Positions 1-5,500 of a stretch of DNA of 5,944 nt are shown here, piece after piece. Made by a program: the position numbers and the translations under genes. Source of the DNA: Lichenicola sp964658455 (GTDB lineage Bacteria; Pseudomonadota; Alphaproteobacteria; Acetobacterales; Acetobacteraceae); NCBI GenBank assembly GCA_964658455.1, contig CAZZZA010000165.1, forward strand, positions 1 to 5,944, given 5' to 3'. Positions within the stretch are counted from its first letter, which is position 1. Every line of letters begins with the position of its first letter. The notes under the pieces are model-generated. The model worked only from the letters and a program-made list of their open reading frames with translations, was not told the DNA's origin and ran no database searches.

Positions 1-114
1 CAGAGCGTCACCGCGCGCGGCATCGCCAACCTCAGCGCCTTCATCAGCGCTCAGCCGGTCCGGGCCGCGCCGGACCATGACAAAACAACGACAAAAAATA
101 GTGTGATCGTTTGA
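1..114 (+). CDS. 3' end of an unidentified gene (partial)
   Basis: Frame 1 is open from the left edge to a TGA at 112-114 and encodes 37 residues, beginning QSVTARGIANLSAFISA. Nearly every third codon position is G or C up to about base 78, as in the real genes of this window, while the other two plus frames give Arg/Pro/Ser- or His/Gln-rich shadow peptides. The last 12 codons (D-H-D-K-T-T-T-K-N-S-V-I-V) are AT-richer and look like a non-conserved tail. The segment is too short to assign to a family. It does not resemble the C-terminus of SsuA or SsuE as I remember the E. coli proteins. It ends 61 bases before ssuC and could be the preceding member of the same operon, but that is inference. 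Confidence 0.5.
   Translation, partial: QSVTARGIANLSAFISAQPVRAAPDHDKTTTKNSVIV
57..76 (+). repeat. 7-bp GC-rich hairpin in the 3' end of the upstream gene
   Basis: GGTCCGG (57-63) and CCGGACC (70-76) are perfect complements around a 6-base loop. The element lies inside the reading frame that ends at 114. It is followed by an A-rich rather than T-rich stretch, so it is not a canonical intrinsic terminator for the plus strand. It could slow exonucleases or be chance in GC-rich DNA. Confidence 0.35.
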
Positions 115-158
115 CCTCCCTTCCTGCATGATGGATGCCTATATCCCGCAGCGAGCGC

Positions 159-167
159 GGGGAAAGG
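159..167 (+). promoter_or_regulatory. ribosome binding site that sets the ssuC start
   Basis: GGGGAAAGG lies 8 bases before the ATG at 176. The in-frame ATG codons at 128 and 131 have no purine-rich site in front of them (the preceding bases are CTCCCTTCCTGC), so 176 is the preferred start. The rest of the 115-175 gap holds a TTGACC at 111-116 that could serve as a -35 box, but no convincing -10 box follows at the usual distance, so a dedicated ssuC promoter here is unproven. Confidence 0.65.
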
Positions 168-175
168 CGATCATC

Positions 176-1033
176 ATGCTCCAGAGGGTTTCGGATCCGG
201 TGGCGACGGCGCGTCTGCACGCGCCTTACGGCCTGGGCGACCGGCTGCGGCTGCCCGGCCTGCCGAGGCTGCGCGTCGCCGCGCTGCGCCGGCTGGTGTC
301 GCCGCTGCTGCTGGTGCTGCTCTGGCAGGCGGCCTCCACCGCAGGCCTGGTCTCGGCGCAGACCCTGGCCTCGCCGCTGGCGATCCTGCGCACGGCGCTG
401 GAGCTGACGCGCAGCGGCGTGCTGCCGCACAATCTGCTGGTGTCGCTGGCGCGTGCCGGCGCCGGGCTGGCGATCGCAATCGCGGCCGGCATCGTGCTGG
501 CGCTGGTGGCCGGGCTGTCGCGCCTGGGCGAGGACGCGCTGGACGCGCCGCTGCAGATGCTGCGCACGCTGCCGGCGCTGGCGCTGGTGCCGCTGTTCAT
601 CCTGTGGTTCGGCATCGGCGAGACGCCGAAGATCGCGCTGGTGGCGCTCGGCGCGATGATCCCGGTCTATCTGAACCTGTTCAAGGGCATCCGCGCGATC
701 GACCCGAAGCTGCTGGAGATGGGTCGCATCAACGGCCTGTCGCGCGGCGGCATGATCCGCCACATCGTGCTGCCGGGCGCGCTGCCGGACCTGCTCACCG
801 GCCTGCGCTTTTCGGTCGGCATCTCCTGGCTGATGCTGGTGGTGGCAGAGCAGGTCAATGCCAGTTCCGGCATCGGCCACATGATGATGGATGCGGAGGA
901 TTTCCAGCGCACCGACATCATCCTGGTCGGGCTGCTGGTCTATGCGCTGCTCGGGCTGGCCAGCGACCAGGTGGTGCGCTGGCTGGAACGCGCGCTGCTG
1001 TCCTGGCGTCCGGCGTCGCGCCTGTCGCCATGA
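176..1033 (+). CDS. ssuC: SsuC, aliphatic sulfonate ABC transporter permease
   Basis: This is the inner-membrane permease of the sulfonate importer, which forms the channel for substrate delivered by SsuA and is driven by SsuB. The 285-residue product aligns by eye along its length with E. coli SsuC (263 aa): it shares QMLR-x-x-P-x-LAL-x-PL, ILWFGI-x-E, LVALG, GIR-x-ID, HVILPGALP-like HIVLPGALP, VAE and SGIG. The cytoplasmic EAA loop that docks to the ATPase starts near residue 181 (EMGRINGLSRGGMIRHIVLPGALP). Several hydrophobic segments give the expected multi-pass topology. The N-terminus is about 20 residues longer than in E. coli and is basic and leucine-rich. Its stop overlaps the ssuB start as ATGA, implying one transcript and coupled translation. 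Related TauC-type permeases are the alternative, but downstream ssuB and nearby ssuD and ssuA favour SsuC. Confidence 0.93.
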   Translation: MLQRVSDPVATARLHAPYGLGDRLRLPGLPRLRVAALRRLVSPLLLVLLWQAASTAGLVSAQTLASPLAILRTALELTRSGVLPHNLLVSLARAGAGLAIAIAAGIVLALVAGLSRLGEDALDAPLQMLRTLPALALVPLFILWFGIGETPKIALVALGAMIPVYLNLFKGIRAIDPKLLEMGRINGLSRGGMIRHIVLPGALPDLLTGLRFSVGISWLMLVVAEQVNASSGIGHMMMDAEDFQRTDIILVGLLVYALLGLASDQVVRWLERALLSWRPASRLSP

Positions 1034-1734
1034 GCGCCACGCTCTCCACCGGGGTGCGGGTCGAGGGCCTGGGCAAGCGCTTCGGCGATGCCAGGGTGCT
1101 GGACGGGCTGGATCTGGCGATCCGTCCCGGCGAGTTCGTGGCGCTGCTCGGCCGCAGCGGCTCCGGCAAGACCACGCTGCTGCGCACGCTGGCCGGGCTC
1201 GATCCCGTCGAGGAGGGCGCGGTGGTGGTGCCGCGTCAGGTCGCGGTGGTGTTCCAGGAGGCGCGCCTGCTGCCCTGGAAACGGGTGCGCGACAACGTGA
1301 TGCTGGGGCTGGATGGCGCCGACGCCCTCGAGCGGGCCGAGGCGGCGCTGGACGAGGTCGGGCTATCGCACCGTCTCGATGCCCGGCCGCTGACCCTGTC
1401 GGGCGGCGAGGCGCAGCGCGTCGGCATCGCCCGCGCCCTGGTGCGCTCGCCGGAACTGCTGCTGCTCGACGAGCCGTTCGCCAGCCTCGATGCGCTGACC
1501 CGGCTGCGCATGCACGCGATGGTCGATGCGCTGTGGCGCAAGCATGGCTGCGCGGTGCTGCTGGTCACGCACGACGTGGACGAGGCGCTGACGCTGGGCG
1601 ACCGCGCCGTGGTGCTGGATCGCGGCCGTATCCGCACCGCGCTGTCGCTGACCATGCCGAGGCCGAGGCGACACGACGACCCGGCCTTCTCCGCCGCCAG
1701 ACGGTCGCTCCTGGCCGCCCTCGACGCCGGCTGA
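1030..1734 (+). CDS. ssuB: SsuB, aliphatic sulfonate ABC transporter ATP-binding protein
   Basis: This is the cytoplasmic ATPase that powers sulfonate uptake through SsuC. The 234-residue product has every ABC motif: Walker A GRSGSGKTT (41-49), Q-loop Gln76 within FQEARLLPWK, signature LSGGE (123-127) followed by AQR, Walker B LLLLDE (143-148), D-loop SLD (152-154) and switch His181 in VTHD. FQ-x-ARLLPWK, DALTRL and the C-terminal PRPRR are shared with E. coli SsuB, which is slightly longer (about 255 aa). The signature carries Glu where E. coli has Gln, a tolerated variant. The start is the ATG inside the ATGA overlap with the ssuC stop. No clear Shine-Dalgarno precedes it, so translation is probably coupled to ssuC. 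The gene that follows is unrelated. Confidence 0.93.
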   Translation: MSATLSTGVRVEGLGKRFGDARVLDGLDLAIRPGEFVALLGRSGSGKTTLLRTLAGLDPVEEGAVVVPRQVAVVFQEARLLPWKRVRDNVMLGLDGADALERAEAALDEVGLSHRLDARPLTLSGGEAQRVGIARALVRSPELLLLDEPFASLDALTRLRMHAMVDALWRKHGCAVLLVTHDVDEALTLGDRAVVLDRGRIRTALSLTMPRPRRHDDPAFSAARRSLLAALDAG

Positions 1735-1741
1735 GACATGC

Positions 1742-1787
1742 CGGCCGGTTAAGGTTTGATGTCAGACGCGTGAGAGATTAACGGCCG
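1742..1787 (+). terminator. possible weak terminator after ssuCB
   Basis: CGGCCGGTTAA (1742-1752) pairs with TTAACGGCCG (1778-1787) over 10 bp with one bulged G, closing a 25-base loop that begins right after the ssuB stop. A T-rich stretch (1791-1807) follows after a few bases. The long loop and the gap before the T-run make this a poor canonical intrinsic terminator. It may instead be an RNA end-processing structure or chance. Confidence 0.3.
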
Positions 1788-1798
1788 AGGTGTTTTCG

Positions 1799-1822
1799 CT
1801 TCTTTTTCCACGGAAAAGGAAG
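1799..1822 (+). promoter_or_regulatory. hairpin covering the Shine-Dalgarno of the phosphoesterase gene
   Basis: CTTCTTTTTC (1799-1808) pairs with GAAAAGGAAG (1813-1822) over 10 bp including one G-U wobble, with a tight 4-base loop. The right arm contains AAGGAAG (1816-1822), the only good ribosome binding site for the ATG at 1836, so in RNA the site would be base-paired. The AT-rich composition stands out from its surroundings. It recalls small palindromes of the cttcttttt/aaaaagaag type that I remember between genes in Acetobacteraceae. I could not verify that, and it may be one copy of a dispersed repeat rather than a gene-specific control element. Confidence 0.45.
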
Positions 1823-1835
1823 AACTCTCGCCGCC

Positions 1836-3005
1836 ATGACCAAGCACCGCTTCGCCGAACCGCGCCCCCCGGTCGCGCCGCCGCACCCGCAGCTCTCCCC
1901 GCTCTATCGCGGCGAGGGGTTCGAGCCGCTGCCGGCGCCGACCGGGCAGGCGCCGTTCCGGCTCGACCTTTCCGAGATCGTGCCGCAGGCGGTGATTGCG
2001 GCGGAGAAGGCCGGCGGCATGGATTTCCACATGGTCGGCGACACCGGCGGCGTGAAGGATCCGAACCCGCAGCTGCTGGTCGCGCGCGGCCTGGAGCAGG
2101 ATGCGGCGGTCGGGGGTCCGTACGGCACCCCGGCCTTCTTCTACCATCTGGGCGACGTGATCTATTTCGACGGCCAGGCTTCGGAATACGTGCCGCAATT
2201 CTATGAGCCCTACGCGCATTACGATCTGCCGATCCTGGGCATACCGGGCAACCATGACGGCGCGGTGATGGATAACGGCACGCGCGACAATCCCTTGCCG
2301 TCGCTGGCCACCTTCGTGCGCAATTTCTGCGCCGCCAGGCCCGGCACCAGGTCGCCGGACGCCGGCGAGGCGACGCGCACGGCGATGATACAGCCCAACG
2401 TGTACTGGACGCTCGCCACGCCGTTCGCCACCATCATCGGGCTCTACACCAACGTTCCCGAGGGCGGCGTGGTGCAGGCGGACCAGGCCGCCTGGTTCGA
2501 GCAGGAGCTGGCGGCGGCACCGACCGACCGCGCGGTGATCGTGGCGCTGCACCACCCGCTCTATTCGCTCGACACCTATCATTCCGGCAGCAAGCCGATG
2601 GCGGCGCTGCTCGCGACCGCTACGAAGAACGCCAAACGGCAGCCGCACATCGTGTTTTCCGCGCACGTGCACAACTACCAGCGCTTCACCGTCGCCGACG
2701 CCAAGGGCCGGGGCGTCACGCCGTTCATCGTCGCCGGCGCCGGCGGCTATCACAACCTGCACAAGATCGCGCGCATCGACGGCCAGCCGCTGATCACGCC
2801 GTATCGCGACGCCGCGATGCCGGGCGTGACGCTGAACAGCTATTTCGACGACCGTTTCGGCTTCCTGCGGGTCTCGGTGTCGAAGACCGAGATCGCCGTG
2901 CGGTCCTACACCGTGCCAAGGCCGCAGGAACCCTGGTCGCGCGGCCCGCGGCTGTTCGACAGCATGCGGCTGGACTGGCGCGCCCGCACGCTGCTCGCCG
3001 GCTGA
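1836..3005 (+). CDS. metallophosphoesterase, purple acid phosphatase-like
   Basis: This 389-residue protein is a calcineurin-like, dinuclear-metal phosphoesterase. All five metal and active-site blocks appear in order: GDTG (68-71), GDVIY (106-110), GNHD (138-141), HH (239-240) within ALHHP, and AHVH (276-279) followed by NYQR. The GDxG, GDxxY and GNH pattern, with a Tyr ligand in block two, matches purple acid phosphatases more than the DxH type of cyclic-nucleotide phosphodiesterases. A second glycine-rich block, IVAGAGGYHN (298-307), follows the last motif, as in that family. The substrate cannot be told from sequence. The N-terminus is Pro-rich and shows no signal peptide, unlike typical secreted family members, so it is probably cytoplasmic. 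The ATG is chosen because AAGGAAGAA ends 11 bases upstream and homology begins well inside. It has no evident link to sulfonate metabolism. Confidence 0.85.
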   Translation: MTKHRFAEPRPPVAPPHPQLSPLYRGEGFEPLPAPTGQAPFRLDLSEIVPQAVIAAEKAGGMDFHMVGDTGGVKDPNPQLLVARGLEQDAAVGGPYGTPAFFYHLGDVIYFDGQASEYVPQFYEPYAHYDLPILGIPGNHDGAVMDNGTRDNPLPSLATFVRNFCAARPGTRSPDAGEATRTAMIQPNVYWTLATPFATIIGLYTNVPEGGVVQADQAAWFEQELAAAPTDRAVIVALHHPLYSLDTYHSGSKPMAALLATATKNAKRQPHIVFSAHVHNYQRFTVADAKGRGVTPFIVAGAGGYHNLHKIARIDGQPLITPYRDAAMPGVTLNSYFDDRFGFLRVSVSKTEIAVRSYTVPRPQEPWSRGPRLFDSMRLDWRARTLLAG

Positions 3006-3044
3006 CGCCGCACGGTCTTCCGCTCACGACGGGTTCCTGAAACA

Positions 3045-3064
3045 CTCCGACGCAATCGTCGGAG
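3045..3064 (+). promoter_or_regulatory. perfect 8-bp hairpin sequestering the Shine-Dalgarno of the ClpP-like gene
   Basis: CTCCGACG (3045-3052) and CGTCGGAG (3057-3064) are perfect complements with loop CAAT. The CGGAG at 3060-3064, 7 bases before the ATG at 3072, is the ribosome binding site and lies wholly within the 3' arm. No T-run follows, so this is not a standard terminator. The placement suggests a translational block that must be opened, but a role in decay or chance remains possible. Confidence 0.5.
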
Positions 3065-3071
3065 ACTGCTG

Positions 3072-3782
3072 ATGCGACCCTCATTCCCGTTGCGCGCGCT
3101 GGCGCTCTGCACGGCGCTGGCGGCCTGCCAGTCGCCCACCGCCGAGCAGGCGGCGCCGGCCCCGATGGTGCCGGCGGCGCCGGTCGACGGGGTCGGCTAC
3201 GTGGTCTTCGACGCGATCATCAACCATGCCAGCAGCGCCGCGCTGATCAAGGATTTCGAGGCGCTGCAGGCGCAGGGCGCGCACGAGATCGATGTCGCCA
3301 TGAGTTCGCCGGGCGGTGTCGTCGACGACGCGCAGTCGATCGTCGCGGCGATGGACCGGCTGCACACCGAGCATGGCGTGGTGTTCACGGTCTACGACAT
3401 GCGCCTCGTCGCCTCCGCCGCGACCCTGGTGTTCCTGAACGCGCAGAGCCGTTACGCCACCCCGCGCTCCAGCTTCGTGTTCCACGCCGTGTCGTTGCTC
3501 GCGGTGGGCTCGTTCAGCGCGGAACGGCTGCGCCAGGATGCCGACCGGATCGACCGCGACACGCAGATGTTCAGGGAGCTGCTGCTCCGGCGCACCCGCC
3601 TCACGCGCCCGCAGGTGGATGTCTATGTCAGCCGGGCGGTGGTGCTGTCCGCCGACGACGCGCTGCAGGACGGCGTGATCGACGCCATCAGGGCGCCGAC
3701 CGCGCCGAAAGGTGCCGGCGCCTGGGTGATCAGGAGCAAGCCGCGCCCGACGCCGGCCGCGCCGGCGCCCGCCACCGGCTGA
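3072..3782 (+). CDS. ClpP-fold lipoprotein, possibly catalytically altered
   Basis: The 236-residue product starts with a lipoprotein signal peptide: basic start, hydrophobic core and lipobox LAAC with Cys19 as the likely lipidated residue. A Pro/Ala linker follows, to about residue 38. The core (42-207) resembles ClpP/crotonase-fold proteins: SSPGG (78-82) matches the oxyanion glycine loop, VASAAT with Ser115 matches the nucleophile block, FVFHA with His138 the histidine block, and LSADDALQDGVIDAI (192-206) the ClpP motif LSA-x-EA-x-x-YGL-x-D. In my alignment the ClpP catalytic Asp position, in RD-x-x-LSA, is Ala189 here (SRAVVLSA), so the triad may be incomplete. It resembles predicted periplasmic ClpP-like proteins (COG3904, from memory). 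A Pro/Ala-rich tail ends it. It likely sits in the cell envelope; its substrate is unknown. It lies 66 bases after the phosphoesterase gene. Confidence 0.75.
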   Translation: MRPSFPLRALALCTALAACQSPTAEQAAPAPMVPAAPVDGVGYVVFDAIINHASSAALIKDFEALQAQGAHEIDVAMSSPGGVVDDAQSIVAAMDRLHTEHGVVFTVYDMRLVASAATLVFLNAQSRYATPRSSFVFHAVSLLAVGSFSAERLRQDADRIDRDTQMFRELLLRRTRLTRPQVDVYVSRAVVLSADDALQDGVIDAIRAPTAPKGAGAWVIRSKPRPTPAAPAPATG

Positions 3783-3853
3783 CCCTTGCCAAAACACTTG
3801 AGCGGCGCACGGTCGCGCCCGTAACGTCGGTCGCGCACCACCGAGGATCCTCG
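3783..3853 (+). promoter_or_regulatory. lipoprotein-gene leader: direct repeat and palindromic ribosome binding site
   Basis: The gap contains CGGTCGCGC twice (3810-3818 and 3828-3836, offset 18 bases). It ends in a perfect 12-bp palindrome, CGAGGATCCTCG (3842-3853), that directly touches the ATG at 3854 and contains the GAGG ribosome binding site. TTGAGC (3798-3803) and CGTAAC (3820-3825), 16 bases apart, could be weak -35 and -10 boxes. Any of these could be chance in GC-rich DNA. No terminator is visible after the ClpP-like gene. Confidence 0.3.
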
Positions 3854-4252
3854 ATGCTGAAATCCGTGATCGTGCTGCTCGCCGTTCTCGCCTGTACCGG
3901 CTGCAGCCAGACCCTCAGCGTGGCGCCGCCCACCCTGACCAGCGGCGCGGCGATGACGCAGGGCAGGCGTCTCCCGGCCGCCAGCTTCACGCTCGCCGAT
4001 CGCGTGGTGATGCTCGTCGACATCACCTGGCCGGACCCGACCGCGGATGGCGGCATCCACGCATGTACCTGGAGATGGTATCGCGACGGGCAGCTGGTGT
4101 CGCAGAGCCAGGCCCGGCTTGATTTCCGTTCAACCCCGTTCACGCTGCGGACCGCGCGCGCCGCGGCGACGCTCGGCGTCGGCCGCTACACCGTGCAGAC
4201 GCTGATCGACGACCAGGTGGTGGCGACCAGCCCGTTCAGCATTGTGGGCTGA
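3854..4252 (+). CDS. small lipoprotein of unknown function, possible Ig-like domain
   Basis: I do not recognise a named family for this 132-residue product. It begins with a short positive, strongly hydrophobic signal peptide (MLKSVIVLLAVLACTGC). Either Cys14 (VLAC) or Cys17 (CTGC) could be lipidated, and neither fits the lipobox perfectly. The mature part is rich in alternating beta-strand patterns: VVMLVDITW, a TWRWYRDGQLVSQSQ segment (about 71-85), FTLRT, and GRYTVQTLIDDQVVATSPFSIV at the C-terminus. That layout is typical of small Ig-like or other beta-sandwich envelope proteins, with the final strand pattern G-x-Y-x-V-x-x-x-I-D-x-x-V. The start follows a GAGG site at close spacing. It stands 71 bases after the ClpP-like lipoprotein gene on the same strand, so the two lipoproteins may be expressed together. 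It converges on ssuD. Confidence 0.7.
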   Translation: MLKSVIVLLAVLACTGCSQTLSVAPPTLTSGAAMTQGRRLPAASFTLADRVVMLVDITWPDPTADGGIHACTWRWYRDGQLVSQSQARLDFRSTPFTLRTARAAATLGVGRYTVQTLIDDQVVATSPFSIVG

Positions 4253-4288
4253 TCGCCGTCAGGCGAGCGGGCCCGGCTCAGGCCAGGA

Positions 4289-5500
4289 TCAGGCCTTGCC
4301 GCCATGGGTCGGCGCGCCGACATTGGCGATCATCTCGCCGAACGGGCCGGCATTGCGCGCCGGACCGTAGCCGTTGCCGGTGGTGGCCTTCAGCGGCAGC
4401 TTCAGGAACACCAGCTCGGCGAAGCGGTAGCATTCCTCGAGATGCGGATAGCCGGACAGGATGAAGCGGTCGATGCCGATCGCCATGTATTCCTTCATCC
4501 GCGCGGCGACCTCGTCCGGGTTGCCCACCAGGGCGGTGCCGGCGCCGCCGCGCACCAGGCCGACCCCCGCCCACAGGTTCGGCGACACTTCGAGCCCGTC
4601 GCGGCCGCCCTTGTGCAGCCTGGCCATGCGCTGCTGGCCGACGCTGTCGAACCTGGCGAACGCCGCCTGCGCCTTCTCGATGTCGGCATCGCTGACGTAG
4701 CGGATCAGCTCGTCCGCCGCCGCCCAGGCCGCTTCCGAGGTCTCGCGCACGATCACATGCAGCCGGATGCCGAACGAGAGCGTGCGCCCGCGCGCGGCGG
4801 CCAGCGCGCGCATGGTGGCGATCTTCTCCGCCACCGCGGCCGGCGGTTCGCCCCAGGTCAGATAGACGTCGACATGCTCCGCCGCGACCTGCTGGCCGGC
4901 CTCCGACGAGCCGCCGAAATAGAGCGGCGGATACGGGCTCTGCACCGGCGGATACAGCAGCTTGCCGCCTTGCGAGCTGAGATGGGTGCCGGTGAAATCC
5001 ACCGTCTCGCCCTGCATCATCCGCCGCCACACGGTGAGATATTCCGCGGTCGCGGCGTAGCGCTCGGCATGGTCGAGGAACACCCCGTCGCCGGCCAGTT
5101 CCGCCGGGTCGCCGCCGGTCACCACGTTGACCAGCAGGCGGCCGCCGGACAGCCGGTCGAAGGTCGCCGCCATGCGCGCGGTCATCGACGGCTCCGACAG
5201 GCCGGGGCGCACCGCGACCAGGAACCGCACCCGGCTGGTCAGCGGGATCATCGACGACGCCACCACCCAGCTATCCTCGCAGGACTTCCCGGTCGGCAGC
5301 AGCATGCCGAAATAGCCGAGTTCGTCCGCCGCCCTGGCGATCTGGCTGAGATAGGTAAGGGTGACGTGGCGGGCGCCGACCTGGCTGCCGAGATGGCGCC
5401 CGTCGCCATGCGTCGGCAGGAACCACAGCACATCCGCCTCGGCGGCGCCGTGCTGGCCGGCGGCGACGTCGCTCGTGGTCGGGAGAAGGGCGTCGGGCAT
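4289..5500 (-). CDS. ssuD: SsuD, FMNH2-dependent alkanesulfonate monooxygenase
   Basis: This cytoplasmic enzyme uses FMNH2 and O2 to cleave aliphatic sulfonates into an aldehyde and sulfite, releasing sulfur for cysteine synthesis. The 403-residue product matches E. coli SsuD (about 381 aa) through long shared blocks such as WFLPTHGDG, ELAGDGVFLDH, PYPPLYFGGSS, YLTWGEPP, FGIRLHVIVRET, DSVGQQRMA and NLWAGVGLVRGGAGTALVG. The residues known to matter in E. coli are kept with an offset of 20: His31, Cys74, Arg246, His248, Arg317 and Tyr351. It has about 20 extra N-terminal residues; the ATG at 5500 is supported by GGAGAG (5511-5506 on this strand) with good spacing. The C-terminus differs from E. 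coli after about residue 366. It is divergent from ssuA and convergent with the small lipoprotein gene. Its FMN reductase partner (SsuE) is not in the window. Confidence 0.96.
   Translation of the reverse strand: MPDALLPTTSDVAAGQHGAAEADVLWFLPTHGDGRHLGSQVGARHVTLTYLSQIARAADELGYFGMLLPTGKSCEDSWVVASSMIPLTSRVRFLVAVRPGLSEPSMTARMAATFDRLSGGRLLVNVVTGGDPAELAGDGVFLDHAERYAATAEYLTVWRRMMQGETVDFTGTHLSSQGGKLLYPPVQSPYPPLYFGGSSEAGQQVAAEHVDVYLTWGEPPAAVAEKIATMRALAAARGRTLSFGIRLHVIVRETSEAAWAAADELIRYVSDADIEKAQAAFARFDSVGQQRMARLHKGGRDGLEVSPNLWAGVGLVRGGAGTALVGNPDEVAARMKEYMAIGIDRFILSGYPHLEECYRFAELVFLKLPLKATTGNGYGPARNAGPFGEMIANVGAPTHGGKA

Noticed and set aside
111..145. Sigma-70 promoter with TTGACC at 111-116
   Set aside because: No acceptable -10 box lies 16-18 bases downstream; the only TATA-like bases (140-145) are 23 bases away.
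104..173. Inverted repeat TGATCG (104-109) / CGATCA (168-173) around the ssuC leader
   Set aside because: Six-base arms separated by 58 bases are readily expected by chance, and nothing else supports a structure there.
128..175. Earlier ssuC start at ATG 128 or 131
   Set aside because: No ribosome binding site precedes either codon, while GGGGAAAGG is correctly placed for the ATG at 176. The extra residues do not resemble the SsuC N-terminus.
1790..2206. Plus-strand GTG-start reading frame overlapping the phosphoesterase 5' end
   Set aside because: It is out of frame with the well-supported phosphoesterase, has an Arg/Gly/Ala-rich shadow composition, and its N-terminus is just the hairpin read as protein.
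1749..2762. Long minus-strand frame opposite the phosphoesterase gene
   Set aside because: Its product is rich in Arg, His, Gly and Val with no recognisable motif, a typical antisense shadow in GC-rich DNA. The plus-strand frame has all five metal-binding motifs.
4261..4296. Bidirectional terminator between the small lipoprotein gene and ssuD
   Set aside because: Only weak stems are present (GAGC/GCTC at 4265-4279 and AGGCC/GGCCT at 4280-4296), without T-runs on either strand; the second overlaps the ssuD stop codon.
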